From positions 1 through 64,000 of the forward strand of contig JAFYYP010000005.1 of the NCBI GenBank assembly GCA_017557505.1: 64,000 bases of DNA. The letters are read 5' to 3'. The translations under genes and the position numbers were made by a program. Positions 25,415 through 34,263 of this stretch are shown here, one piece after another. Source of the stretch: Bacillota bacterium. GTDB lineage: Bacteria; Bacillota; Clostridia; Peptostreptococcales; Anaerovoracaceae. Position 1 is the stretch's first letter, and each line of letters opens with the position of its first letter. Under the pieces are notes generated by a model. It was not told the DNA's origin. It did not search any database and was given only the letters and a program-made list of their open reading frames with translations.

Positions 25415-26032
25415 TCATTCTTTTTCTTTTTTCAGCAGCATCTTCAGGCCGAAGAAGACGATCAGCGCGCCGACGCACACGTTCAGGACGTTGGCGACAG
25501 CTGCGGAGATGAAGGTCGAGAGAATCGTGCCGAGGATCGCCACGAACGTCATGAACAGCAATGTCGCCGAGACCAGCCCGCACGAAAAGACCAGCAGCTC
25601 CTTCTTATCGAACTGCTCCTCGATGATCTTCGTGGTCAGTACGCTGCCCCAGAACGCGATGGTCAGGGGGTTGGACAGGGTCAGCACGAGACCCTGGATG
25701 AAGACGCTGGACGACGTGGGCTTCAGGTTCAGCCCCGGGATCAGACTGATCCCGAACACGCCCAGAATGATGTTCAGCCCGAACAGGATCAGCACGAGCG
25801 AGCCGACGACCTTGAAGACCTTCTTGACGCTCTCCTTTTCCATGATCCTGCTGACGCCGATGCTGGCCAGCGCGATGTAGAACGCGTCGACGAGGGCAAT
25901 TGCCAGCACGAGCGACATCGCCACCCAGAAGCCCGCGTTTTTCGCCGTATTGAACACCATCAGGCACATCGGGCCGATGGCGATCTGCAGCAGCATGCCG
26001 AAGCGCAGGCCGCTGAAATACCGTTTGATCAT
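25415..26032 (-). CDS. LysE family amino acid exporter
   Basis: 205 residues with six hydrophobic helices and the family N-terminus FGMLLQIAIGPMCLMVFNTA. LysE/RhtB proteins export amino acids across the inner membrane. Begins 9 bp after the Lrp/AsnC regulator stop, so the regulator and exporter form a two-gene operon, as in LysG/LysE or Lrp/BrnFE pairs. The substrate is probably the amino acid sensed by the regulator. Confidence 0.9.
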   Translation of the reverse strand: MIKRYFSGLRFGMLLQIAIGPMCLMVFNTAKNAGFWVAMSLVLAIALVDAFYIALASIGVSRIMEKESVKKVFKVVGSLVLILFGLNIILGVFGISLIPGLNLKPTSSSVFIQGLVLTLSNPLTIAFWGSVLTTKIIEEQFDKKELLVFSCGLVSATLLFMTFVAILGTILSTFISAAVANVLNVCVGALIVFFGLKMLLKKEKE

Positions 26033-26041
26033 TCTTTCACC

Positions 26042-26482
26042 TTACACGTTGATCTCTTCCTTCAGGGTCGTCAGGTTGATGATCGTCGTCGTGGAGACCA
26101 CGCCCGGGATGCCCTTCAGGAAATCGGAGATGAACGATTCCAGCTCGTCCGTGTCGGCGACGAGCACCTTCAGCAGGTAGTCGCTCTGCCCCGCCACGTG
26201 ATGGCACTCCAGGACGTGCCTGCTGCGGACGACCTCCGTCCGGAAGCGGTTGATGTTTTCCGTCGTATCCAGTGTGACCAGAATAAACACGAGCAGCTTG
26301 TAACCCATCGCCTTGCGGTTGACCTTCACCAGGTACCCTTCGATGATGCCGCTGCGCTCCATCTTGCGGATGCGCTCAGCCGTCGCGGGAACCGAAAGCG
26401 AGACCGCCTTGCTGATGTCCGAAGCGGTCGCCCGCCCGTTTTTCTTCAGTTCTTCCAGGATCTTCAGATCGATGTCGTCCAT
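26042..26482 (-). CDS. Lrp/AsnC family transcriptional regulator
   Basis: 146 residues from ATG 26480-26482 (MDDIDLKILEELKKNGRATA), chosen for the AAGGAG 6 bp upstream and because it matches the family start; an 18-residue extension is open but overlaps the promoter. N-terminal HTH (SDISKAVSLSVPATAERIRK) and C-terminal ligand-binding RAM domain (YLLKVLVADTDELESFI). Likely autoregulates and controls the downstream LysE exporter. Confidence 0.93.
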   Translation of the reverse strand: MDDIDLKILEELKKNGRATASDISKAVSLSVPATAERIRKMERSGIIEGYLVKVNRKAMGYKLLVFILVTLDTTENINRFRTEVVRSRHVLECHHVAGQSDYLLKVLVADTDELESFISDFLKGIPGVVSTTTIINLTTLKEEINV

Positions 26483-26507
26483 CTTTTTCTCCTTATGATT
26501 TAAAGCA

Positions 26508-26536
26508 ATTATATGTTCTGAAGTAATTATATTCAA
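26508..26536 (-). promoter_or_regulatory. Promoter of the lrp-lysE operon
   Basis: On the minus strand TTGAAT (26531-26536 complement) and TATAAT (26508-26513 complement) are 17 bp apart. Two direct copies of AATTATAT occur here and could be regulator half-sites. Confidence 0.7.
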
Positions 26537-26610
26537 TCATCCGGCGCGAAAACAATAACTGTTTAAGTACTGTGCCGGGATTCTTAATTCTTTACGGCGG
26601 ATATAACAAA

Positions 26611-26634
26611 ACCGGCGGGCCTAAGCCCGCCGGT
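26611..26634 (-). terminator. Terminator after the thiolase gene
   Basis: ACCGGCGGGC pairs with GCCCGCCGGT around a 4-nt loop, followed on the minus strand by TTTTGTT. Confidence 0.85.
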
Positions 26635-26665
26635 CTGTTGTTTTTCGCTTATCCGATCCGGAAGA

Positions 26666-27844
26666 TTACATCTCCACGATCATGGCAGTGCCCATGCCGC
26701 CGCCGATGCACAGCGTGGCCAGACCCTTCTTGCTGCCTCTCTTCTTCATCTCATAAATGAGGGTGATGAGGATACGTGCACCGGATGCGCCGATGGGGTG
26801 ACCCAGAGCGATCGCGCCGCCGTTGACGTTCAGCTTCTCTTCGGGGATCTGCAGCTCTCTGCCTACTGCGACAGACTGTGCGGCGAACGCTTCGTTCGCT
26901 TCGAACAGGTCGATGTCGTCCACGGTGAGGCCGGCCTTCTCCAGCGCCTTCTTGGAAGCGGGGATGGGGCCTACGCCCATGATGGAGGGATCGACGCCTG
27001 CGGAAGCGTAGGAGACGATCTTGCACAGCGGGGTGATGCCCAGCTCTGCGGCCTTTTCAGCGCTCATGACGACCAGAGCCGCCGCGGAGTCGTTGATGCC
27101 GGAAGCGTTGGCTGCGGTCACCTTGCCGTCCTTCTTGAAGGCGGGCTTCAGCTTGGCCATCTTCTCGAGAGATGCGCCGAACTTGGGATATTCGTCGGTG
27201 TCGAAGACGATGGGATCGCCCTTCTTCTGCGGAATGACCACGGGAACGATCTCATCCTTGAACTTGCCGGCCTTGATGGCGGCTTCTGCCTTCTGCTGGG
27301 ACTTCAGGGAGAACTCGTCGAGCTCTTCTCTGGTGATGCCCCACTGATCGGCGACGTTCTCAGCGGTCATGCCCATGTGATACTGGTTGAAAGCATCCCA
27401 CAGACCGTCGTTGACCATGACGTCGACCATCTTGGCGTCGAACATTCTCGCGCCCCAGCGTGCGGAGGGAACCGCATAGGGAGCCAGCGACATGGATTCG
27501 GTACCGCCTGCGATAACGATGTCAGCATCGCCTGCCTTGATGATCTGAGCGGCCAGACCTACGCTGCGGAGACCGGAACCGCAGACCTTGTTGATGGTCA
27601 TTGCGGGAGTTTCCTTCGGAAGTCCTGCGGCCAGGGAGACCTGACGCGCGATGTTCTGACCCAGGCCGGCCTGCAGTACGCAGCCGAATACGAGCTCGTC
27701 GACCTGTTCGGGCTGGATGCCAGCTCTTTTGATCGCCTCTTCAACAGCTACTTTGCCAAGCGTTACGGCGGGGGTGTTCTTCAGGGTTCCGCCGAAGCTG
27801 CCGATCGGTGTTCTGGCTGCGCTGGCGATGACTACTTCTCTCAT
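26666..27844 (-). CDS. Acetyl-CoA C-acetyltransferase (thiolase)
   Basis: 392 residues. Condenses two acetyl-CoA to acetoacetyl-CoA, the entry to butyrate-type fermentation, or runs the reverse reaction. Nucleophilic Cys88 in [11 protein letters not shown], the [15 protein letters not shown] histidine motif and the CIGGGMG cysteine motif are all intact. AGGAGG lies 9 bp before the ATG. No other butyrate-pathway gene is nearby, so it is a monocistronic copy between terminators. Confidence 0.95.
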   Translation of the reverse strand: MREVVIASAARTPIGSFGGTLKNTPAVTLGKVAVEEAIKRAGIQPEQVDELVFGCVLQAGLGQNIARQVSLAAGLPKETPAMTINKVCGSGLRSVGLAAQIIKAGDADIVIAGGTESMSLAPYAVPSARWGARMFDAKMVDVMVNDGLWDAFNQYHMGMTAENVADQWGITREELDEFSLKSQQKAEAAIKAGKFKDEIVPVVIPQKKGDPIVFDTDEYPKFGASLEKMAKLKPAFKKDGKVTAANASGINDSAAALVVMSAEKAAELGITPLCKIVSYASAGVDPSIMGVGPIPASKKALEKAGLTVDDIDLFEANEAFAAQSVAVGRELQIPEEKLNVNGGAIALGHPIGASGARILITLIYEMKKRGSKKGLATLCIGGGMGTAMIVEM

Positions 27845-27910
27845 GTGATTTGTCCTCCTAAATATCTGAACGAAACAGTATAGACTAACTAATTAATTTT
27901 ATCGCAATTA

Positions 27911-28699
27911 TCAGGGCGTTTCAAGAGTGATCCCCCAGCTGCGGACGAGATCCATCATCTTCGCATTCTCGTGCATCATCTGGATCGGCGTGATGGTCGC
28001 CCAGCCCTCCTGCCAGGCTGTCGTGTCCCAGGCAGGATCGGGATCGTCGCGGTAGGTCGCCACAGAAACGTACTCCCAGACGCTGCTGGCCCCCTCTCTC
28101 CGGAGGAGCTTGATGCCGTCAGTGTAGTCGCGCGGACCGATCGTCGCGACCTTGATGCCTTTCAGCTGGTCCGCCGGGATGTCCGGCACATTGACCGAGA
28201 TGATCGTATCGCGGGGTACGTTGCCCTTCGCGGCTCTTACGACCTTGGGGATGAGCCCCGGAAGCGCCTCGAAATACAGCGCTTCGTGGCTGCACAGGGA
28301 AAATGCGATGGACGGAACGCCCAGGAACAGGCCTTCCATAGCCGCTGAGATCGTGCCCGAATAGTGGATGTCCCTTCCGAGGTTAGACCCATGGTTGACC
28401 CCGGTGCACACCATGTCGACGGGGATGCCCTTGCTGCGCAGGATCGAAACGCCCGTCTTGACGCAGTCAGCGGGCGTGCCGCTGCAGGCCCACACGCCTT
28501 CGACGCGGTCGAAGCCTTCGGTGCTGTACGGGGTCACTACCTGCTCTTCGTGCAGAAACAATCCGTGACCCGCGCAGGAACGCTCCTGTGACGGCCCGAA
28601 CACGTAGATATGCGTATCTTCTATCGTTGCCAGCGCATTCGCAAGGACTTTCAGCCCGTATTTGAAAACGCCGTCGTCGTTGCTGATGACTATATTCAT
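27911..28699 (-). CDS. surE: 5'/3'-nucleotidase SurE
   Basis: 262 residues. Divalent-metal nucleotidase with the family N-terminus NIVISNDDGV, the GPSQERSCAGHGLF loop, SGTPADCVKTGVS and GVNHGSNLGRDIHYSGTISA. Removes phosphate from nucleoside monophosphates and is linked to stress survival. GGAGG lies 6 bp upstream of the ATG. Divergent from the LexA-controlled radical SAM gene with only 73 bp between starts. Confidence 0.93.
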   Translation of the reverse strand: MNIVISNDDGVFKYGLKVLANALATIEDTHIYVFGPSQERSCAGHGLFLHEEQVVTPYSTEGFDRVEGVWACSGTPADCVKTGVSILRSKGIPVDMVCTGVNHGSNLGRDIHYSGTISAAMEGLFLGVPSIAFSLCSHEALYFEALPGLIPKVVRAAKGNVPRDTIISVNVPDIPADQLKGIKVATIGPRDYTDGIKLLRREGASSVWEYVSVATYRDDPDPAWDTTAWQEGWATITPIQMMHENAKMMDLVRSWGITLETP

Positions 28700-28736
28700 G
28701 TTAAACCTCCGGGCAATATTGTATCACATTTCAGGG

Positions 28737-28766
28737 TTGAACATATGTTCTTTTCTGCGGTATAAT
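28737..28766 (+). promoter_or_regulatory. Promoter with LexA (DinR-type) SOS box
   Basis: TTGAAC (28737-28742) and TATAAT (28761-28766) are 18 bp apart. The 12-bp perfect palindrome GAACATATGTTC (28739-28750) covers the -35 end and spacer and matches the core of the Gram-positive LexA box GAAC-N4-GTTC. Bound LexA would block RNA polymerase. Confidence 0.8.
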
Positions 28767-28772
28767 AGACGT

Positions 28773-30224
28773 ATGCAGAACTTCGACGCCGTGATGGAAA
28801 AACTGAAGATCTTAACGGACGCCGCCAAGTACGACGTGTCGTGCAGCAGCTCGGGCAGCGAACGCCGCGGGCAGGACGGACACCTCGGCAGCGCGGCCGC
28901 CATGGGCATCTGCCACTCCTGGACGGCGGACGGGCGGTGCATCTCCCTGCTGAAAGTCCTGTACACCAACAAGTGCGTGTACGACTGCGAGTACTGCGTC
29001 AACCGGCGCAGCAACGAGACGCCGAGGGCTGCCTTTACGCCGAGAGAACTTGCGGAACTCACCATGGAGTTCTACCGCCGCAACTACATCGAAGGACTGT
29101 TTTTGAGCTCTGCCGTAGACGGTTCGCCCGACAGGACGCTGGAGGAGATCTGCGAGTCCCTGCGCATGCTGCGCGAAGATCTCGGCTTCCTCGGCTACAT
29201 CCACGCGAAGATCATCCCCGGCGCGGATCCCGCGATCGTGCAGCGCATCGGCATGCTGGCGGACCGTCTGAGCGTCAACATCGAACTGCCGAGCCGCGAG
29301 AGCCTGGCCGCCCTCGCGCCGCAGAAAAAGCCGGACGGCATCCTGAAACCCATGCGGCAGATCACGGACACGATGGAAGAGCAACGCTCGCTGACCGGCG
29401 CAGGCAACAAATACTCGAAGTACCGCTACCGGCCGAAACAATTGCCCGAAAACAGCCGGCTGATGATAGGAGAAAGCGCGCCGCGGCACGGGGCGTATTC
29501 CACGGACCAGCTCGTGTTCCGCGGCGCCGGGAAGAACCTGACCCTGCGCCAGATCGACGCGAAGATGGCTATCAAAGAGGAGCGTTTCGCCCCTGCCGGG
29601 CAGACGACGCAGCTGATGGTCGGGGCTTCCGGCGAGAACGACGCGCAGATCCTGGCGCTGTCGCACGCGCTGTACAAGCAGTTCTACATGAAGCGTGTGT
29701 ATTTCTCGGCCTACATCCCGCTGATGGCGTCCCCCCTGTTGCCCGCCGTCGGCACGTCCGTGCCGCTTACCCGCGAACACCGTCTGTATCAGGCGGACTG
29801 GCTGATGCGCTTCTACGGTTTCGACGCCGGAGAGATCCTGGACGCCTCTCACCCGAACCTCGACCTCGAACTCGACCCGAAGATCTCCTGGGCACTGCGC
29901 CATCCGGAGTTTTTTCCGATGGAGATCAACCGCGCAAGCCCCGAGGAGATCCTGCGCATCCCTGGCATCGGCACCATTTCTGCCGGACGCATCGTGCGGC
30001 AGAGAAGAGTCGCAGCCCTCACCTACGACGACTTAAAGCGAATGGGCGTCGTGCTGAAACGGGCTAAATATTTCATTACGGTCGGCGGCAGGTACTACGG
30101 CGGGCGTGTGAAAGAGGACGAACTGCGCGAGCACTTTATCCTGCAGTCCGGCGGCCAGCAGATCGACCTGTTCGCCCAGACCGACCCGCGTTTTCTAGGC
30201 CAAACGAATCTGCAGATCGAATAA
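28773..30224 (+). CDS. Radical SAM putative DNA modification/repair protein (TIGR03916 type) with helix-hairpin-helix
   Basis: 483 residues from ATG 28773 (MQNFDAVMEKL), six bases after TATAAT, so probably leaderless; a longer frame starts inside the promoter. The radical SAM cluster motif is CVYDCEYC, inside LLKVLYTNKCVYDCEYCVNR, and the C-terminus has a helix-hairpin-helix (ASPEEILRIPGIGTISAGRI). This family is consistently paired with a TIGR03915 protein of uracil-DNA-glycosylase-like character, and the partner follows two bases later. Substrate unknown. The LexA box in its promoter supports a DNA-damage role. Confidence 0.9.
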   Translation: MQNFDAVMEKLKILTDAAKYDVSCSSSGSERRGQDGHLGSAAAMGICHSWTADGRCISLLKVLYTNKCVYDCEYCVNRRSNETPRAAFTPRELAELTMEFYRRNYIEGLFLSSAVDGSPDRTLEEICESLRMLREDLGFLGYIHAKIIPGADPAIVQRIGMLADRLSVNIELPSRESLAALAPQKKPDGILKPMRQITDTMEEQRSLTGAGNKYSKYRYRPKQLPENSRLMIGESAPRHGAYSTDQLVFRGAGKNLTLRQIDAKMAIKEERFAPAGQTTQLMVGASGENDAQILALSHALYKQFYMKRVYFSAYIPLMASPLLPAVGTSVPLTREHRLYQADWLMRFYGFDAGEILDASHPNLDLELDPKISWALRHPEFFPMEINRASPEEILRIPGIGTISAGRIVRQRRVAALTYDDLKRMGVVLKRAKYFITVGGRYYGGRVKEDELREHFILQSGGQQIDLFAQTDPRFLGQTNLQIE

Positions 30225-30226
30225 CC

Positions 30227-30967
30227 ATGGAATACCTCTACGACAACACGTTCGACGGCCTGCTCACCTGCCTGTACGAGCACGTCTATACCGAGCACGC
30301 GGACAGCATCATCTCGGTGCGTCCCGATATCCAGATCAGCCTCGGCCGGCAGATGCAGGTGGAAACGGACCTCGAAAAATCCGAGAAGGTGGCACATGCC
30401 ATCGAGACGAAAATAAGCCCCGCAGCGCTGCGCAGGGCTTACAATGCGTGGCTTACCGCCGAAGACGGCAAGGAGATGGACGTGCTCCGCTATGTGTTTT
30501 TAGGCTTCAAGCTGGGCAAAGACATCGACAGGCTCCACGGCAGCGAGACCGTGCGGCGCATCGACGTGCTCAATCACAAGGTCTCCTGGGAGGCGGACCG
30601 CATCCTCGGCATTCTGCGCTTTTCCGTCATCCAGAGCCCGCAGGGCGAGGTGCTGTACGCGGCCATCCATCCAAACTGCGACCTCATCCAGACGGTCATG
30701 CCGCACTTTCTGAACCGCTTCCGGCAAGACCCTTTCATCATCCACGACGTAGGCAGAGAAAAAGCTGCCTTCGCGGCGGAAGGCAGCTGGGTCATACGTT
30801 CTTTGCCAAAAGACTTTTCGCCGCAGTACACGCCGGACGAACAGCAGTACCGGGAACTGTGGCGCGGCTATTTTAAAACCGCCGCCATCGACCAGCGCCG
30901 CAACCCGTCCCTGCAGAAGCACTTCATCCCGACGCGTTACTGGCAGTATCTGACCGAAATGCAATAA
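30227..30967 (+). CDS. TIGR03915/DUF4130 putative DNA repair protein
   Basis: 246 residues, partner of the radical SAM protein upstream. Family features: YDNTFDGLLTCLYEHVYTEH at the start, HKVSWEADRILGILRFSVIQ, and a C-terminal PTRYWQYLTEM. Proposed to be related to uracil-DNA glycosylases, with activity not demonstrated as far as I know. Start ATG immediately follows the upstream stop, implying coupled translation under the LexA-box promoter. A terminator follows within 3 bp. Confidence 0.9.
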   Translation: MEYLYDNTFDGLLTCLYEHVYTEHADSIISVRPDIQISLGRQMQVETDLEKSEKVAHAIETKISPAALRRAYNAWLTAEDGKEMDVLRYVFLGFKLGKDIDRLHGSETVRRIDVLNHKVSWEADRILGILRFSVIQSPQGEVLYAAIHPNCDLIQTVMPHFLNRFRQDPFIIHDVGREKAAFAAEGSWVIRSLPKDFSPQYTPDEQQYRELWRGYFKTAAIDQRRNPSLQKHFIPTRYWQYLTEMQ

Positions 30968-30969
30968 AA

Positions 30970-30989
30970 GACGGCCCTTCCGGGCCGTC
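30970..30989 (+). terminator. Rho-independent terminator
   Basis: GACGGCCC-TTCC-GGGCCGTC followed by CCTTTCTTCT; closes the SOS-controlled operon and faces the convergent methyltransferase gene. Confidence 0.85.
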
Positions 30990-30999
30990 CCTTTCTTCT

Positions 31000-31593
31000 C
31001 TATTTCTTTCCCGCCACCTGGTACATCCGGCTGTCGTCGATCACGGTCGTGACCCCCAGAACCTCCGCGAAGATCGCCGCAAGTTCTTCTGCGGGCATCA
31101 GGCCGTTCGAGACGTGCTTCGCGGACCCGCTGTGGTGCGCGTTGATCGCCTCGCGGCTCTTTCCGTGTGCGACGGTCAGTACGCCGCCGTCCTTCAGCAG
31201 CGAAGCCAGCCGCCGGACGAGCCTCCCGGGATCCGGGAAGTGCGGAAACGCATTGTATACCACGATGCAGTCGAACTTTCTGCCGAATTCCTCCGTTTCC
31301 ACATCGCCGCAGAGCACTGTCACTTCCGGCTGCGGAAACTTTTCGCGTGCGATCTTTACCATTTCCGGCGAGATATCGATGGCTGTCACGGACGCGACAT
31401 CTCTTGACACATAATCCGGGATCAGTACGCCGGTGCCGCAGGCGACGTCCAGTACGTCCTTGCCTGCCGAAACGTCCGCATTGTCGAGGATCTCCCCGAT
31501 CACCTCGTCATTGCGCACCATATCCGCGTCCCACAGCGGCGCGAGGCGGTCAAAAAATTCAATTACTTCGTTGGTATCGATCATGTTTTCCAT
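31000..31593 (-). CDS. Class I SAM-dependent methyltransferase
   Basis: 197 residues. SAM-binding motif I is VLDVACGTGVLIPDYV, with AIDISPEMVKIAREKF as motif II and CIVVYNAFPHFPD as motif IV. Small, soluble, typical of UbiE/Methyltransf_11-like enzymes acting on small molecules; substrate unknown. Divergent from the DUF3842 gene. Confidence 0.88.
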   Translation of the reverse strand: MENMIDTNEVIEFFDRLAPLWDADMVRNDEVIGEILDNADVSAGKDVLDVACGTGVLIPDYVSRDVASVTAIDISPEMVKIAREKFPQPEVTVLCGDVETEEFGRKFDCIVVYNAFPHFPDPGRLVRRLASLLKDGGVLTVAHGKSREAINAHHSGSAKHVSNGLMPAEELAAIFAEVLGVTTVIDDSRMYQVAGKK

Positions 31594-31635
31594 CCGTTGA
31601 ATACACTAAAATTTCCTGCCGCCTTCACGGCAACA

Positions 31636-31664
31636 TTGTAATTATACCGATTTTTCGGTACAAT
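31636..31664 (+). promoter_or_regulatory. Promoter with palindromic spacer before DUF3842
   Basis: TTGTAA (31636-31641) and TACAAT (31659-31664) are 17 bp apart; the spacer and -10 contain TACCGA-TTTT-TCGGTA (31645-31660), a dyad that could be an operator. Confidence 0.6.
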
Positions 31665-31697
31665 TCAAGTATCGACCCCGAAGGAGAAACCGAACCC

Positions 31698-32105
31698 ATG
31701 AAAGTACTCGTTATCGACGGCCAGGGCGGTAAAATGGGCCGCGCGCTGGTCGAACAGATCATCAAACAGAATATCCCGTGCGAACTCATCGCCATCGGCA
31801 CGAATTCCATGGCGACCGAATCCATGATGAAAGGCGGCGCCCCGGCAGCCGCGACCGGCGAGAACCCGGTGATCGTGAACGCGGCAAAGGCCGATATCAT
31901 CGCAGGCCCGATGGGCATCATCGCGGCCAATGCACTGCTCGGCGAAGTCACGCCTGCGATGGCCCTCGCGATATCCGAGAGCAGCGCACTCAAGGTGCTG
32001 ATCCCGGTCAACCGCTGCGGCATTTTCGCCGCCGGCACTGAGGATAAGTCTCCCTCGCAGTACATCGAATCCGCCGTCCGCAAGATCGCGGAGATGTGCC
32101 GTTAA
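31698..32105 (+). CDS. DUF3842 family protein
   Basis: 135 residues from ATG 31698; the long open frame upstream is a shadow of the methyltransferase. KVLVIDGQGGKMGRALVEQI looks like a nucleotide-binding beta-alpha start, followed by the conserved LIAIGTNSMATESMMKGGA and GPMGIIAANALLGEVTP. Function of DUF3842 is unknown. AAGGAG lies 11 bp before the ATG, slightly far. The stop overlaps the convergent patatin stop by 3-4 bases, leaving no terminator between them. Confidence 0.85.
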   Translation: MKVLVIDGQGGKMGRALVEQIIKQNIPCELIAIGTNSMATESMMKGGAPAAATGENPVIVNAAKADIIAGPMGIIAANALLGEVTPAMALAISESSALKVLIPVNRCGIFAAGTEDKSPSQYIESAVRKIAEMCR

Positions 32106-33361
32106 ACCAATCCGTTCTTTACAGCCCACAGGGCCGCGTTAAAGTCTTTCCCGACAGATCCCCGGGCAGCCGCTTCCGCAAGCGGCCGCTCTGCGGTCTG
32201 TTTTTTTACGGTGTCGCACAGGCCCAGGAACACGGACTGCCGCGAATACTCGCCTACGTTCTCCAGTCCGACCTTGATCGCCTTCCACGACAACTTCTTT
32301 TCCCAGAGCTTCTTCAGGTCGACGTCCAGATTCTTCGTGTCCAGCGCGTTCCGGCATTCGTCGATCTCGTTCAGCAGCGCGTTGCGGTATGACTGCTTCG
32401 AATAGATGACCCCCGAATCCAGACCGAAGATCTCCCCGGTCCGCTCGGCTGCCGCCAGGCTTCTCTGGTCCATGGAACCCTTCATGAAAGTATACCGCTG
32501 TCCGTCGAACGCGCCGTAGATCTTCATGGTATCGAGGTAGCCCATGCGCATGATGCGGCGGGTGTTGGCAGGGTCGAACACGACGAAGTTGCCGAGTTCG
32601 TCCGAGGGTTCGATCATGGTCAGACGCGCGCCGGCTTTCTCGATGTCGCCGCCCTGCACCAGGCCCACGGCCTCGAGGTTGACCGCGATGATGCGCTCCG
32701 CGCCTTTATCCAGCGCCATGCGCACCGGGATGTAGTCGTAGAAGCCGCCGTCCAGGTATTTAGTACCGTCGATCTCATAGGGCTTCACGACAGGATAGCA
32801 CGAGCAGCTGGCCAGCACGTAGTCCATCAGCTTGCCCTCCGGAATATCCTCTTTCCAGAGGTACAGCGGCGTCCAGGTATCCGGATCCATGGACCCTTCT
32901 TCGTTCAGCTTTACCGTGCATAGGCCGAAATCCGTCTTCGAGGCGCGCACCTCGTCCTCCGGGAAGTCCGCCATTAAGATGTCCTTGATGCCGGTAAAGC
33001 GTCCTCCTCCTTCCTGCAGGGCATGGTCGAAGTCGAACACCTCTTCGGTCTTCATGCTCAGCCACATGTCACGGGCTTTTTCGTACGAACCGAGCGCAAC
33101 GATGTAGGCGTTCATGGCGCCGATGGACGTGCCGCAGACCATATCGATCTGCACGCCGAGTTCCGTCAGAGCCTGCCAGACGCCCATCTCGTAGGCGCCT
33201 CTGGCTGCGCCGCCGGACAGCACGAGCGCCGTCTTCTCCTGCGCCGCGGGTATATCCGCCTTTTCCTTTGACTTCTGAGCCGCTTTTTTGACGATTTCCG
33301 AGCTTTTTTTCGCGTCTCCGAGGAATTCCTTCGCCTTGTCTATTCTGCTATGTTCAGGCAT
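32102..33361 (-). CDS. Patatin-like phospholipase
   Basis: 419 residues. Ser-Asp dyad hydrolase: oxyanion loop SGGAARGAYEMG (about 49-60), nucleophile Ser79 in GTSIGA, and Asp204 in LDGGFYD. A lysine-rich amphipathic stretch at 8-36 precedes the domain and may bind membranes. Releases fatty acids from phospholipids or glycerolipids. Its start overlaps the end of the Sir2 gene by 22 bp, so sir2 and this gene are co-transcribed. Confidence 0.92.
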   Translation of the reverse strand: MPEHSRIDKAKEFLGDAKKSSEIVKKAAQKSKEKADIPAAQEKTALVLSGGAARGAYEMGVWQALTELGVQIDMVCGTSIGAMNAYIVALGSYEKARDMWLSMKTEEVFDFDHALQEGGGRFTGIKDILMADFPEDEVRASKTDFGLCTVKLNEEGSMDPDTWTPLYLWKEDIPEGKLMDYVLASCSCYPVVKPYEIDGTKYLDGGFYDYIPVRMALDKGAERIIAVNLEAVGLVQGGDIEKAGARLTMIEPSDELGNFVVFDPANTRRIMRMGYLDTMKIYGAFDGQRYTFMKGSMDQRSLAAAERTGEIFGLDSGVIYSKQSYRNALLNEIDECRNALDTKNLDVDLKKLWEKKLSWKAIKVGLENVGEYSRQSVFLGLCDTVKKQTAERPLAEAAARGSVGKDFNAALWAVKNGLV

Positions 33362-34080
33362 TCTCCCAGTACCTCCCCGATCGGGTCATGGATGACGAGA
33401 TCCGCGCGGGCGTCCGCCGCCGTCTCGGACTTGTTCAGGATCACGAGCTTGTCTCCGTGGAAATAATGCACGAAACCGGCCGCCGGATACACGACGAGCG
33501 ACGTTCCGCCGATGATCAGCACGTCCGCATCGGAGATCGCGTTCACCGCGCCGCGGATACAAGTGTCGTCCAGCATTTCGCCGTACAGCACAACATCTGG
33601 TTTGATGACACCGCCGCAGCTGCACTTGGGCACGCCGTTCTCGCAGTTGGCTTCGTCGAGGATGTAGTCGAGCCCGTACTTCTTGCGGCAGCGCAGACAG
33701 GTGTTGCGGTGCACGCTTCCGTGCAGCTCGTACACGCGCTTGCTGCCCGCCAGCTGATGCAGGCCGTCGATGTTCTGCGTGACCACGGCGGAAAGCTTCC
33801 CCTGCTCCTCGAGTTTGGCGAGCGCCTTGTGTGCGCGGTTCGGCTTGGCCCAGGTCGCGATCAGATTCTTCTTGTAATAATCGAAGAACGTGACCGGGTC
33901 GCTGTCGAAGAAGTCGATGGACAGCATTTCTTCTGGGCTTCTGCCGTAATTGTGCTGCGCGTGGTACAGGCCGTTCTCGCTGCGGAAATCGGGCACGCCG
34001 CTCTCTGTGGAGACGCCGGCGCCGCCGAAAAAGACGATGCGCTGCGCCTTGTCCAGGATTTCTTTCAGTTCTTCGTACAT
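33340..34080 (-). CDS. NAD-dependent protein deacylase, Sir2 family
   Basis: 246 residues. GGAGVSTESGVPDFRS binds NAD+, TQNIDGLH and the catalytic His120 (YELHGS) are intact, and a zinc site is formed by Cys128, Cys131, Cys153 and Cys155. Removes acetyl or longer acyl groups from lysines. Operon with the patatin gene. A terminator-like hairpin lies in its short leader (34101-34126). Confidence 0.93.
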   Translation of the reverse strand: MYEELKEILDKAQRIVFFGGAGVSTESGVPDFRSENGLYHAQHNYGRSPEEMLSIDFFDSDPVTFFDYYKKNLIATWAKPNRAHKALAKLEEQGKLSAVVTQNIDGLHQLAGSKRVYELHGSVHRNTCLRCRKKYGLDYILDEANCENGVPKCSCGGVIKPDVVLYGEMLDDTCIRGAVNAISDADVLIIGGTSLVVYPAAGFVHYFHGDKLVILNKSETAADARADLVIHDPIGEVLGECLNIAE

Positions 34081-34100
34081 AGAGACTCCTTTCTCAAAGC

Positions 34101-34126
34101 AAAAGCGGCCTCGAAAGGCCGCTTTT
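34101..34126 (-). terminator. Terminator-like hairpin in the sir2 leader
   Basis: An 11-bp stem AAAAGCGGCCT / AGGCCGCTTTT with CGAA loop ends 20 bp before the sir2 start on the minus strand, followed by GCTTTG. It could attenuate sir2 or block read-through from the glutamine synthetase gene. Confidence 0.6.
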
Positions 34127-34167
34127 CCCGGATGTGTGTATCTTTATTGTATAGAAGGAAAACTATC

Positions 34168-34183
34168 GGGAGGCACTCCTCCC
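34168..34183 (-). terminator. Weak terminator after the glutamine synthetase gene
   Basis: GGGAGG-CACT-CCTCCC hairpin, followed on the minus strand by GATAGTTTTCC. The 137 bp around it hold no gene; a TACAAT-like -10 for sir2 lies between this and the next hairpin. Confidence 0.5.
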
Positions 34184-34263
34184 ACTCTTAACTGCTTGCT
34201 ACACCTAGAGAATAACGGCCTTTTGTGTGTTTCGTGTGAAGCAAGCGTGGGAATTGTGTTATG

